Shown here piece after piece: positions 1 through 7,494 of a stretch of DNA of 11,522 bases. Position 1 is the stretch's first letter. Every line of letters starts with the position of its first letter. This DNA comes from Pseudanabaenales cyanobacterium (GTDB lineage: Bacteria; Cyanobacteriota; Cyanobacteriia; Phormidesmidales; Phormidesmidaceae): contig JAKSDM010000393.1 in NCBI GenBank assembly GCA_022360135.1, forward strand, positions 1 through 11,522, read 5' to 3'. Under the pieces are notes generated by a model that was given only the letters and a program-made list of their open reading frames with translations, did not search any database and was not told the DNA's origin. The translations under genes and the position numbers were made by a program.

Positions 1-506
1 TAATTGACTCTGATTCTGATGGCGATACCAAGTTATATTATCTTGTCGGTTTTGATCCAACAAAAAAGACAAAATTTTCAAAGGCAAGTTTTGATTATCG
101 TGATAGCTTCGCAGGTTGGGTGATTAGTCGCTCTACAGATAGAAGCCGAGTATATTCTTATGTTCGCGATGGTGAAAATTCTTTTCAAGGTAAAAAAATT
201 CCGTTTCATTTTAAGATTCCCACAGGTCCTTACAAGTCAATTGTTGCCTGCGCCATTCAACCTCTTATGCCCGCTCGCGGAACCTCTCCACAAATGGTTC
301 TGTGTATAGACTGCTCAAAGGAAAACTTTGGGATTTTTTCTAACCGTTCTGCAGATAGAGAATATATTGAATCGGTATTACTTTTTTTATCAAATGCTTT
401 TGCCATCGCTCAAGCATCGATGAATGTCCCTGCATCAAGAGACAAAAATGATAAGAAAAGCATCGCAAATTGGATTAGAGAGACTTATTATGATAATAGT
501 AATTGA
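1..506 (+). CDS. C-terminal part of a protein with a GAF-like domain (5' end outside window)
   Basis: The reading frame is open from the left edge (first whole codon at 3) to a TAA at 504-506, giving 167 visible residues, so the gene starts outside the window. The GTG at 120 is internal and should not be taken as the start. The C-terminal half reads like the end of a GAF domain: a segment around 'YKSIVACAIQPL' (helix into the central strand), a variable loop, then 'MVLCIDCSKENFGIF', followed by a helix 'REYIESVLLFLSNAFAIA'. GAF domains bind small ligands or tetrapyrroles or act as dimer modules in signalling proteins. No chromophore cysteine in a recognisable phytochrome context is visible. 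The tail after the helix is lysine-rich and polar. The function of the whole protein cannot be given, because the N-terminal part is missing. The GAF assignment rests on pattern only. Confidence 0.6.
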   Translation, partial: IDSDSDGDTKLYYLVGFDPTKKTKFSKASFDYRDSFAGWVISRSTDRSRVYSYVRDGENSFQGKKIPFHFKIPTGPYKSIVACAIQPLMPARGTSPQMVLCIDCSKENFGIFSNRSADREYIESVLLFLSNAFAIAQASMNVPASRDKNDKKSIANWIRETYYDNSN

Positions 507-744
507 ACCTAATTTCGTATTGGAATTTAATTCTTTTTGCTTCGTACTAGAACTATTCAGATGGTAAATATGTAATGGCTTTTTCTATTCTTTAATAGGC
601 TCAGTTCAACAGCAGGAACTGCTTAGAGCTGATTTCTAAAGGAGACTTAATCTATTTGAAAAGTAGCAACGAACACCCGTATTCAAAGAAGTCTCTCTGG
701 GATTTAGGCTGAAAATCAATCACTTAACAACTCTACAGAAAGCC

Positions 745-930
745 ATGACTTCAGTTTACGCTAGTGAACTCACTGCATCGCAATTGGAATTGCTCAACTC
801 TCTCCTACCTGCGCCTAAACCCACAGGTCGCCCCCGGACAGTGAACCTGACATGGGTGCTTCAAGCCATCTTCTATGTGCTGACGACTGGGCGCCCTTGG
901 TATTTACTGCCCAAGGATTATCCACCGCAA
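745..930 (+). pseudogene. IS5-type (DUF4096) transposase, N-terminal remnant
   Basis: An ATG at 745 opens a 62-codon frame with the N-terminal signature of cyanobacterial IS5-family transposases: 'LTASQLELLNSLLP' followed by 'TGRPRTVNLTWVLQAIFYVLTTGRPW' split by the usual hydrophobic helix, then 'LLPKDYPP'. In intact members this helix-turn-helix region leads on to 'W.TVY..F..W' and a DDE catalytic domain. Here homology stops at about 927 and a TAA follows at 931-933. No D, D or E catalytic segment remains, so the fragment is non-functional. The break coincides with the end of an unrelated transposase fragment on the other strand, so one element probably inserted into, or was deleted against, the other. 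Terminal inverted repeats could not be identified in 507-744. Confidence 0.8.
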
Positions 931-1220
931 TAATTGCCGCAAAGGATTGGGCTACTCGACCTGGAGAGAGATCGTCTTGAGGCTTTTGCCAGGGTAAGGG
1001 ATGGTCGGCGCAGTCTTCTCGGGCGAGCCACAGTTGCCAACTTATCAACGGCCTCAAGTCGCTCCAACACTCTGCTGCTGGAGTGTCCCCGACTTGAGGC
1101 AGTGTCCAATGTAAACTTTGCTTGGCAAAGCGATACCAGTGGTCCACCCCAAATCGGCGCAGATATTTCCACCACAAATGCTCTAGGGGCGGAAAAATAA
1201 CGCTATTGGTAGAGTCGCTT
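926..1220 (-). pseudogene. C-terminal remnant of a cyanobacterial DDE transposase (probably IS701-type)
   Basis: Read leftwards from about 1219, the minus strand encodes 'PLEHLWWKYLRRFGVDHWYR' and then 'FAKQSLHWTLPQ', followed by 'ERWSDL'-like and 'WQLWLAR' segments, 'LPWQKPQ' and 'SPGRVAQSFAAIIA'. This is the C-terminal third of a transposase I recognise from many cyanobacterial insertion sequences. The glutamate of the DDE triad would lie near the DHWYRF region or just upstream. An in-frame TGA at 1222-1220 cuts it off from any upstream part. At its other end the homology stops at about 926, where the frame runs into the antisense of the IS5-type fragment. Both ends are therefore broken. 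The exact IS family name is uncertain; the identification as transposase is firm. Confidence 0.75.
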
Positions 1221-1325
1221 CATTGAAAACTGCGCAATGCTAGGCAAGCGGATTGGCGAGTTGCGGCGATCTTCCATCGGAGTAGGCATAATTGTGATTA
1301 CACCAGTGGGTAAGTAGGTAAACAC

Positions 1326-1583
1326 ATGCTCAATATTAGTTTGGATGATGAAGCAGAAAGATATTTGATTGAAATCTTAAAACGAGAAGAAATTACAATT
1401 AACGACCTAATCAAACAACTTTTGAGAAATCGTCTTAATATTGCCCATCCGCAAAAAACAATTTTGGAGCGCATGGGTGGTATGCCGCAACATTTGCTTT
1501 ATATAGGCGGTTTATCTGATCGCGACAAGCGCCGAGAAATTATTTCAGCTCGTCTTCAAGCGCGTCATCAAGCGAGTTCATGA
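1326..1583 (+). CDS. Ribbon-helix-helix type antitoxin, partner of the downstream PIN toxin
   Basis: An 85-residue protein. Residues 1-40 ('MLNISLDDEAERYLIEILK' onward, then 'TINDLIKQLLRN') have the strand-helix-helix alternation of ribbon-helix-helix DNA-binding antitoxins, where the first strand contacts DNA in a dimer. Residues 45-85 contain 'ILERMGGMPQHLL' and 'LSDRDKRREIISARLQARH', the kind of extended tail that wraps the toxin in type II pairs. The stop codon overlaps the toxin start (ATGA at 1580-1583), so the two are translationally coupled. The start at 1326 is the first ATG in the frame. Only a weak purine stretch (AGTAGG) lies upstream. By family analogy, the antitoxin would bind its own promoter in 1230-1325 and repress the pair. 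The family assignment is from pattern, and no operator was identified. Confidence 0.75.
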   Translation: MLNISLDDEAERYLIEILKREEITINDLIKQLLRNRLNIAHPQKTILERMGGMPQHLLYIGGLSDRDKRREIISARLQARHQASS

Positions 1584-2002
1584 ACATCTATCCTCAAATC
1601 TTAGTTGACACTGGTTTGTTAGTCGCTTTTTACGATGCTGCCGATCAGTACCATGACGCAGTTGTGAAGTTCTTTGCAACCTGCACCAGCCAGCTTATTA
1701 CAACCGTTGGTTGTGTTACAGAAGTCATGTGGTTGTTAACCTCTAATTGGCAAGTTCAAAATGAATTTTTGACCCATTTAGCCAATGAAGTGTACTGCTG
1801 TCAGCAACTGATATCCGAAGATTTTGCTCGAATTGCTGAACTCAATGCTCAATATGCTGATTTGCCAGGCGATTTCTCAGATCTAGCATTGGTCAGTCTT
1901 TCTGAAAGGCTAAATATTGCAGCGATCGCAACACTGGATAAGGATTTTGATATCTACCGTCGCTATCGCAAACAGCCATTTGAGCGAGTCTTTCGACCGT
2001 GA
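1580..2002 (+). CDS. PIN-domain toxin (VapC-like ribonuclease)
   Basis: A 140-residue protein spanning a whole PIN domain, the usual length for VapC-type toxins. The acidic metal-binding set is present: Asp10 in 'ILVDTGLL', Glu48 in 'CVTEVMWLL', Asp101 (with Asp98 nearby) in 'GDFSDLALVSLSERL', and Asp120 in 'ATLDKDFDIYR'. PIN toxins cut specific RNAs (tRNA or rRNA loops) using Mg2+ or Mn2+ held by these acids. The 'DF.DL.LV.L.ERL.I..IATLDKDF' C-terminal half is typical of the PIN subgroup often found next to short cyanobacterial ribbon-helix-helix antitoxins. It overlaps the antitoxin by four bases, which fits co-translation. A HIP1 site lies inside (1922-1929). With all catalytic acids in place it should be active; the RNA target cannot be told from sequence. 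Confidence 0.85.
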   Translation: MNIYPQILVDTGLLVAFYDAADQYHDAVVKFFATCTSQLITTVGCVTEVMWLLTSNWQVQNEFLTHLANEVYCCQQLISEDFARIAELNAQYADLPGDFSDLALVSLSERLNIAAIATLDKDFDIYRRYRKQPFERVFRP

Positions 2003-2040
2003 AAACTTAGGCAGCGCCCCCAAGCAAGTCAAAATCGCTA

Positions 2041-2886
2041 ATGGAAGTAACCCGTAAGACCTTGACCTTATCGGCTGACCTGCACTTGTCTTACCTGACC
2101 TGGGGAGCCGGAGACCCGGTGATGTTATTGCATGGGCTGGCCGATCATGGGTTAGTGTGGCAAAGTTTGGCGGAGTCGTTGGGCGATCGCTATCTCTGCA
2201 TCACTCCCGACCTGCGAGGCCATGGGGAGAGCAGCAAACCGCCTGAGACAGACTATGATTCCAGGATGTTAGCAGCGGACTTGGAGACGCTGGCGCAGCA
2301 TCTCAGCCTGGACTCAGTGCATGTGGCGGCTCACTCCTGGGCGGCGAAAGTAGCCCTGGTGTGGGCGCGTCAACAGCCCCAGCGCATTCGCAGCTTGATC
2401 TTGGTGGATCCCTTTTTTGTCAATCGATTGCCTGGCTTCTTGCGGCCCACCTTCCCAATCCTTTATCGTATTCTGCCTTTTCTCAAGGTGATGGGGCCAT
2501 TTCCAACCTACGAAGCGGCTGCCGCTATTGCCCGTCGCTTGAAGCAATATCGGGGATGGAGCCCCTTGCAAGAATCGGTTTTCCAGGCCGGCATGGAACA
2601 GAAACCAGAGGGTTGCTGGGGCAGCAAGTTCGCCATTGCAGCTCGCAACGGGGTTTTTCAAGATACGCTGCAACTGGCGGGTTTGACTGAGGCGATTACC
2701 ACCCCGACCAACTTGATGTTGCCAAAACAGGGTCTAAACCGCACCGCTTTTCAGCTTAAGCCTTATAAACAGCACTTGATCGATCTCACCATCACCCCTA
2801 TCCCCGGAAATCATTGGCCCCATTTAGTCGAGCCCCAGGCGTTTAATCAGGCTGTGGCCGACTTTCTTGACCTAGATAGGGGTTAG
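2041..2886 (+). CDS. Alpha/beta hydrolase
   Basis: A 281-residue protein with the full alpha/beta hydrolase core. The oxyanion loop is 'LLHGLADHGLVW' (His31-Gly32), followed by 'PDLRGHGES' (residues 56-63). The nucleophile elbow is 'AHSWA' with Ser99, and the catalytic His258 sits in 'GNHWPHLVEP'. The acid is probably Asp123 in 'LVDPFF', after strand 6, because the usual position after strand 7 ('PTNLMLPKQGLNR') has no Asp or Glu. A cap region (about 130-215) covers the site. There is no signal peptide, so it is cytoplasmic. Substrate cannot be inferred. No clear Shine-Dalgarno site precedes the ATG at 2041, which lies 38 bp after the toxin gene, though the GC-richer codon use is unlike the toxin pair. 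It runs in the same direction as the oxidase and peroxidase downstream. Confidence 0.85.
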   Translation: MEVTRKTLTLSADLHLSYLTWGAGDPVMLLHGLADHGLVWQSLAESLGDRYLCITPDLRGHGESSKPPETDYDSRMLAADLETLAQHLSLDSVHVAAHSWAAKVALVWARQQPQRIRSLILVDPFFVNRLPGFLRPTFPILYRILPFLKVMGPFPTYEAAAAIARRLKQYRGWSPLQESVFQAGMEQKPEGCWGSKFAIAARNGVFQDTLQLAGLTEAITTPTNLMLPKQGLNRTAFQLKPYKQHLIDLTITPIPGNHWPHLVEPQAFNQAVADFLDLDRG

Positions 2887-3007
2887 GTATAACCGGAAAC
2901 AAAATTTATATTTCAAATTCTGACACTTTGGGTCGAGCCTTGCTTGCTGTGTGCTTTAATCCCTTCAGGATCAGGCAAATCTCTGCATAAACCCAAATCT
3001 CTAGCCA

Positions 3008-5077
3008 ATGCACCCGATTAAAGCCATACAGAATCAAGTTCTCTCTATTTTGTTGACGGTAGTTCTGGTTGGAGTGATTATCTGTGGCCATGTAGATGAG
3101 GCGATCGCGGCTTCCCCCCCTCCTTATGAGCCGATGGTAGGTCCTAAAGAAGAGATGGGGGCTTGGAGCCTGATTCCCTTACCGCCTGCAGAGGACCAAA
3201 TGCAGGCAGTCCACACCATTCTCTTGCCCAATCAGAAAGTGCTCATTGCTAACGGCAGCAGTAACCGCAGTCGGCTTGAAAATGGCCAGGTTCTGATTGG
3301 AGTCGATGGCAAGAAGCCAGAAGTGGTCGATAATACAACCCTGTTCGACCCCGCGCTCTCGGATCCGGACCGAGCGCTGGTATCGGGGCTGGAACCCGAT
3401 TACTTCAGCAACCCCTTTGAGCGGATCGCCTCACCGCCAACGCCAGTTAATGGAGAAACCAACGACATCTTCTGTAGCGGCCATTTGCATTTGCCAAATG
3501 GTAATGTCCTATTTGCTGGAGGCAATCGACGCTATTATCCCAACGGCGGTTTCCAAGGCACTAAACACACCAACGTCTTTGATTGGCGAACCAACCGTTG
3601 GAGTTCAGCTGGCGAGATGGTGAACGGCCGCTGGTATCCCACCCTGGTGTCCCTGGATAACGGCAAGATCGCGATTTTCTCCGGGATTGGATTTGGCAAC
3701 TTCGAGACCAATTCCATTGTTGAGTTCTATGACCCTCAGGCTGCCAATGACAAAGCCTGGCAGGCGATTGATCTCAAGGATGTGGAGAACAGTCCGTTCA
3801 ACACCCCGATGGTGAACACCGCCACAGAACCCTGGTTGCTCAGACGTCTGCTCAACCGGCCAAGCCGGATCCCAGATGTGCTAGATCTTTACCCTCGGAT
3901 CTTCCCCACTGCCGATGGTCAATATCTGATTACGGGGGATGGCGGGGGTAAGGCTCCCCTAGCCCTGCCCAATAGCACCAATACCTATTTAATGTCTATT
4001 GACGAGGATGAAACGGGCAAGATATCCATCCGCTTTGCTGACAAACAACCCCAGCGGAAAGAGCGCAATAAAGGCTACGGAACCGCTGTGGCGGATCCCA
4101 ACTCTAACGACATCCTGTTGATTGGGGGGATTGTCGGAACCAACGACATTCAGTTTGGCAACCCCAATAACCCTAACAATAGAACCTTTCAACAAGCCGG
4201 GGCGTTTATTAGTTCTAGCCTAGAGCGATGGCGCGCCCCTTCTCCCTACGGCGATGGAGATATCCCCAATGGCTCCTGGGAGATAGAAAAAGGCTTTCTG
4301 GGTAGACCTTGGGCGATGGGTCAGGCGGTAATCCTACCCACAAAAGAAATTCTGGTGATGGAGGGGGGACGCTATGGAGAAGTTGACGCCTATAAGGATC
4401 CACTGCTGCTCCATCCCGATCCGTCTGCGCCTGAATCCTACACCAAACAAACCATGAATCCCGCCCAGATTCCCAGACTCTATCACAACAATGCCCTGTT
4501 GTTAGCCGATGGCCGGGTTTTATCGATTGGCGGCAACACCAACCAGGCCGTTAGAGATGAAGTCAGCGGAACGGTTTATACCAATACAGAATCTGACCCG
4601 AATGGCTTTATTCGATTTGTGTATCCGCCCTATCCGGAGTACTACGTTCCGGCTGAAATTTGGCAAGCAGAGATTTTTAGCCCGCCCTATTTGTTTCGAC
4701 CCGGCCCCCGCCCCGAAATCTCCCAGGCCCCTGAACACTTGAACTATGGGGAGTCTGCAGCGATCGCCGTTAACCATGTGACGGCTGAAAAGTACTCAAT
4801 GACTGAGGCCCAAACCCATATTGCCGCCGACTCCTCTCTGGTTCTGATTAAGTTGTCTTCGAATACCCATGATTTTGATAGTGGGCAACGTCTGGCGGAT
4901 CTGCCGCTGACTACGATTGAATTATCGGATGAACCGGATACCTTGACCGCAACCCTTGGCTTCACCGCACCAGATAACCCCCATCTTTACCCACCAGGAT
5001 ACTATATGTTGTTCTACCTCAATGAGGTTGGCAAACCCTCTCACGCCAAGATGATTCAGCTTGGACAGCCTGCCTAA
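3008..5077 (+). CDS. Secreted kelch-type copper-radical oxidase (galactose oxidase / glyoxal oxidase family)
   Basis: A 689-residue protein. Residues 1-36 form a signal peptide (Lys5, hydrophobic core 11-27, cleavage near 'EAIAAS'). Then come kelch-type blades, visible as repeated 'NG.V...GG' motifs (for example 164-172 and 501-510), and a C-terminal galactose-oxidase early-set domain from about 540 to 689. In this family the active site is one copper plus a Tyr-Cys cross-linked radical. All expected residues are seen: Cys156 in 'DIFCSGHLHLPNG' and Tyr210 in 'NGRWYPTLVSL' (the cross-linked pair), Tyr492-His493 in 'RLYHNNALLLADGRV', and His621 in 'SNTHDFDSGQR'. The enzymes oxidise primary alcohols or aldehydes with O2, releasing H2O2. 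The 'RWYPT' context resembles glyoxal oxidase more than galactose oxidase, but the substrate is unknown. The site should be outside the cytoplasm (periplasm or exterior). A DyP peroxidase follows 175 bp downstream on the same strand. Confidence 0.85.
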   Translation: MHPIKAIQNQVLSILLTVVLVGVIICGHVDEAIAASPPPYEPMVGPKEEMGAWSLIPLPPAEDQMQAVHTILLPNQKVLIANGSSNRSRLENGQVLIGVDGKKPEVVDNTTLFDPALSDPDRALVSGLEPDYFSNPFERIASPPTPVNGETNDIFCSGHLHLPNGNVLFAGGNRRYYPNGGFQGTKHTNVFDWRTNRWSSAGEMVNGRWYPTLVSLDNGKIAIFSGIGFGNFETNSIVEFYDPQAANDKAWQAIDLKDVENSPFNTPMVNTATEPWLLRRLLNRPSRIPDVLDLYPRIFPTADGQYLITGDGGGKAPLALPNSTNTYLMSIDEDETGKISIRFADKQPQRKERNKGYGTAVADPNSNDILLIGGIVGTNDIQFGNPNNPNNRTFQQAGAFISSSLERWRAPSPYGDGDIPNGSWEIEKGFLGRPWAMGQAVILPTKEILVMEGGRYGEVDAYKDPLLLHPDPSAPESYTKQTMNPAQIPRLYHNNALLLADGRVLSIGGNTNQAVRDEVSGTVYTNTESDPNGFIRFVYPPYPEYYVPAEIWQAEIFSPPYLFRPGPRPEISQAPEHLNYGESAAIAVNHVTAEKYSMTEAQTHIAADSSLVLIKLSSNTHDFDSGQRLADLPLTTIELSDEPDTLTATLGFTAPDNPHLYPPGYYMLFYLNEVGKPSHAKMIQLGQPA

Positions 5078-5168
5078 TCGAGCCCTGGCCATCTGGCCCA
5101 GCGCCCCTATTCGCTTAATCGCAGACCTGGCGTCAAAATCGGTAATTTATCAGCGGTTTCCATTTCAA

Positions 5169-5195
5169 TTGACACAACCCTGCATCCTGTATCCT
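5169..5195 (+). promoter_or_regulatory. Candidate promoter for the DyP peroxidase gene
   Basis: A perfect TTGACA (5169-5174) is followed after 15 bases by TATCCT (5190-5195). This would give a leader of about 50 bases for the peroxidase gene. The spacer is short and the -10 box imperfect, so it is only a candidate. If real, the peroxidase can be made independently of the oxidase upstream. Confidence 0.35.
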
Positions 5196-5240
5196 GCCTT
5201 TCCTGAGATGTATTCAACACAAGCGATATTGCTATAGACA

Positions 5241-5246
5241 AGGAGG
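5241..5246 (+). promoter_or_regulatory. Strong Shine-Dalgarno site of the DyP gene
   Basis: A perfect AGGAGG lies six bases before the ATG at 5253. It fixes that start and contrasts with the oxidase and hydrolase genes upstream, which have no clear site. It suggests the peroxidase is translated efficiently. Confidence 0.8.
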
Positions 5247-5252
5247 CGAACC

Positions 5253-6746
5253 ATGGCGCTGACCCAAGCAGATCTGGCAACCCCCTTAACCAATGGGATT
5301 GATCCGTACAATCTTGGGAAATATCAATTCTTGCTGGATGATATTCAGGGCAATATTCTCAAGTCCCATGGACGTGATCATAGCGCCCACCTGTTTTTGC
5401 AATTCAAAGTTAAGGCAGACCTGATCAAGTCATGGATCAGGGATTTCGCCAAGCAATACGTTACCTCGGCCCAGCGTCAGGCAGAAGACTCTAAAGCCTA
5501 TAAGGAAGCTAAACAACGGGGGGAACAAGCCCCTGAAAGCCCTCTCTTCGCAAACTTTTTCCTTTCAATGCAGGGCTATCTGCAATTGGGATTTGAGTAT
5601 GGCCAAACTCCCAATGACAAGTTTTTTCGGGCCGGAGCGAAAGATCCCCAAACTTGGGCGGCCCTGGGGGATCCCCCCCCTCGTAACCCGATATTTTCGT
5701 TTATCCGGAATTGGGATTCTGGCTTCGCCGACCGGATTGATGCATTAGTCCTATTGGCCCATGACAACCCCGAAATCTTGCAGCAACAGGTTAACCAAGT
5801 TCGGCAAAGCTTGCGTCGAGTCGCCAAGGTGCTGCGTCAAGAAGCCGGATTTATTCTCAGAAATGAGGCTGGCTACCCGATCGAGCACTTTGGCTTTCGC
5901 GATGGCCTGAGCCAGCCCCTGTTTATGAAAGACGATATTGATAGGGTCCGATCTGGGAGCAACTTTGACCAATGGGATCCCCGCTCTCCCCTCAACCTGG
6001 TCCTGGTCAAAGATCCCCATGGCAAGACGGAGGATAGTTATGGCAGCTATCTGGTTTATCGAAAGCTGGAACAAAACGTCCAGGGATTCCGCCAGCGCAT
6101 TCGGCAGATGGCGTCAGCACTCAAAATTTCGGTTGAGTTGGCCGAGGCTTACACCATTGGCCGTTTCCGCGATGGCACGCCCGTGACCCTTGCAAGTGAG
6201 CCCGATGCAAATCAGATCACCAATGAGTTTAACTACGCGTCAGATATGCAGGGGAGCCGGTGTCCCTTTCATGCCCATATTCGCAAAAGTAATCCCCGAG
6301 GCGATTCAGGCAGGATTAAACCCCCGGATATTCCTTTAGAGGAAGAGAAAAGCCATCGTATCGTTCGGCGGGGCATTAGTTATGGAGACAAAACCCCGCA
6401 GGCAGACCCCCAAAAAGGGTCGGGCTTGTTATTTATGTGCTTTCAGGCCGATATTGAGCATCAGTTTTTATTCATTCAGGTGCTTTGGGTGAATGGCGTC
6501 AATTTTGTCAAACCCCAGGTGGGTAAAGACCCGCTGGCAGGTCAGGGCGCCGCATTTCCCAATGGAAAAAATCAGCACCTATGGCCCAAGCAGTGGGGTG
6601 ACGAAGAAGCCGGATTCGAAGACTTTAATTTTAATTATGATACCGACAAAAAGCCCGAGCCCCCCTCTATTTCTCAATGGGTGAATATGAAGGGGGGAGA
6701 GAACTTTTTTGCCCCTAGTATAAGTTTCTTGAAAGATTTAGAGTAA
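5253..6746 (+). CDS. dyp: DyP-type haem peroxidase
   Basis: A 497-residue protein of the dye-decolorising peroxidase family, in the longer size class. The family motif GxxDG is present as 'GFRDG' (214-218), with Asp217 as the distal acid that helps cleave H2O2. The proximal haem ligand should be His342 in 'CPFHAHIRKSNPR', and the distal arginine Arg372 or Arg373 in 'RIVRRGISYGD'. The N-terminal 'DDIQGNILKSHGRDHSAHLFLQF' region (split here only by reading) is the usual first strand of the ferredoxin-like fold. A charged insert is seen at about 71-97. There is no Tat or Sec signal, so the protein looks cytoplasmic or encapsulated rather than secreted. A related enzyme from Anabaena PCC 7120 (AnaPX) has been described as decolorising anthraquinone dyes. 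DyP enzymes oxidise dyes, phenolics or lignin-like compounds with H2O2, which the upstream oxidase family produces. Confidence 0.92.
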   Translation: MALTQADLATPLTNGIDPYNLGKYQFLLDDIQGNILKSHGRDHSAHLFLQFKVKADLIKSWIRDFAKQYVTSAQRQAEDSKAYKEAKQRGEQAPESPLFANFFLSMQGYLQLGFEYGQTPNDKFFRAGAKDPQTWAALGDPPPRNPIFSFIRNWDSGFADRIDALVLLAHDNPEILQQQVNQVRQSLRRVAKVLRQEAGFILRNEAGYPIEHFGFRDGLSQPLFMKDDIDRVRSGSNFDQWDPRSPLNLVLVKDPHGKTEDSYGSYLVYRKLEQNVQGFRQRIRQMASALKISVELAEAYTIGRFRDGTPVTLASEPDANQITNEFNYASDMQGSRCPFHAHIRKSNPRGDSGRIKPPDIPLEEEKSHRIVRRGISYGDKTPQADPQKGSGLLFMCFQADIEHQFLFIQVLWVNGVNFVKPQVGKDPLAGQGAAFPNGKNQHLWPKQWGDEEAGFEDFNFNYDTDKKPEPPSISQWVNMKGGENFFAPSISFLKDLE

Positions 6747-6753
6747 TGGACTT

Positions 6754-6784
6754 AAAAAAAACCTCCGGCGCGAGGCCAGAGGTT
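6754..6784 (-). terminator. Intrinsic terminator, unit A (leftward)
   Basis: In minus-strand RNA, AACCUCUGGC pairs with GCCGGAGGUU around the loop CUCGC: 10 bp with one U-G wobble, followed by six or more U. In plus-strand RNA the wobble becomes a C-A mismatch and no U-run follows, so it terminates leftward transcripts only. Confidence 0.75.
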
Positions 6785-6889
6785 GGAATCAGGGTGCATC
6801 TACCATCCATCTATCCATAGAAAATACCCTTCGATCAGGATGGTTTTAAGATTTAAAAGGTCCAATGTTTTGACTTTCCAGCAATTCTC

Positions 6890-6920
6890 AAAAAAAACCT
6901 CCGGCGCGAGGCCAGAGGTT
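6890..6920 (-). terminator. Intrinsic terminator, unit B (leftward)
   Basis: The hairpin is identical to that of unit A (6896-6920), with six A on the plus strand before it (6890-6895) that read as a U-run in leftward RNA. Confidence 0.75.
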
Positions 6921-7006
6921 GGAATCAGGGTGCATCTACCATCCATCTATCCATAGAAAACACCCTTCGATCAGGATGGTTTTGAGATGTTTTTGGCAAA
7001 AAAATC

Positions 7007-7037
7007 AAAAAAAACCTCCAGCGCCAGGCCAGAGGTT
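7007..7037 (-). terminator. Intrinsic terminator, unit C (leftward)
   Basis: The minus-strand stem is AACCUCUGGC with GCUGGAGGUU around the loop CUGGC. A C-to-U change relative to units A and B turns a G-C pair into G-U and keeps all 10 pairs in leftward RNA only. Six U follow (7012-7007). Confidence 0.75.
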
Positions 7038-7141
7038 AAATCAGGGTGCATCTACCATTCATCTATCCATAGAAAATGTCCCTTGATCAGGACAGTTTTG
7101 AGATTTAAAAGGTCCAATGTTTTGACTTTCCAACAATCCTC

Positions 7142-7172
7142 AAAAAAAACCTCCGGCACGAGGCCAGAGGTT
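7142..7172 (-). terminator. Intrinsic terminator, unit D (leftward)
   Basis: The stem is the same as in units A and B. The only hairpin change falls in the loop. Six U follow on the minus strand (7147-7142). Confidence 0.75.
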
Positions 7173-7260
7173 GGAATCAGGGTGCATCTACCATCCATCT
7201 ATCCATAGAAAAACCCCCTCGATCAGGACAGTATTGAGATGTTTTTGGCAAAAAATCAAT

Positions 7261-7289
7261 AAAAAACCTCCAGCGCCAGGCCAGAGGTT
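7261..7289 (-). terminator. Intrinsic terminator, unit E (leftward)
   Basis: The hairpin is identical to that of unit C (7265-7289). The U-run is shorter: four U, then A, A is not reached before a T at 7260 interrupts it, so it may be weaker than the others. Confidence 0.65.
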
Positions 7290-7494
7290 GAAATCAGGGT
7301 GCATCTACCATTCACTTATTCGCTTTGACCTGTCTTTATCCGGAAAAGTTTCGAGGTTTTTGGGGGGGAAACTCAATTAGAAAAAGCAACCATTGGCGAT
7401 TAGATTTCTGAGTTAGGTTTGAAGTTTGAGATATCTCCCTTAATTTCAAGCTCTGTCTTCAGTTTTTCATTATCTTTCCTGTTTTCTACTCTCC

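Noticed and set aside
611..623. AGCAG-GAA-CTGCT inverted repeat
   Set aside because: A 5-bp stem with a 3-base loop and no U-run or context is expected by chance; it could not be tied to an IS end.
934..1200. 88-codon rightward open frame after the IS5-type fragment
   Set aside because: It is antisense to the transposase C-terminal remnant, which has clear family motifs on the minus strand.
3297..3623. 108-codon open frame inside the oxidase gene
   Set aside because: It is in another frame of a gene whose active-site residues are all in the main frame.
5084..5096. GGCC-ATCT-GGCC hairpin after the oxidase gene as a terminator
   Set aside because: The stem is only 4 bp and no T-run follows.
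6987..7380. Two open frames inside the repeat array (6987-7208 and 7171-7380)
   Set aside because: They encode the same peptide words again and again only because the DNA repeats. They cross the hairpins and have no ribosome site.
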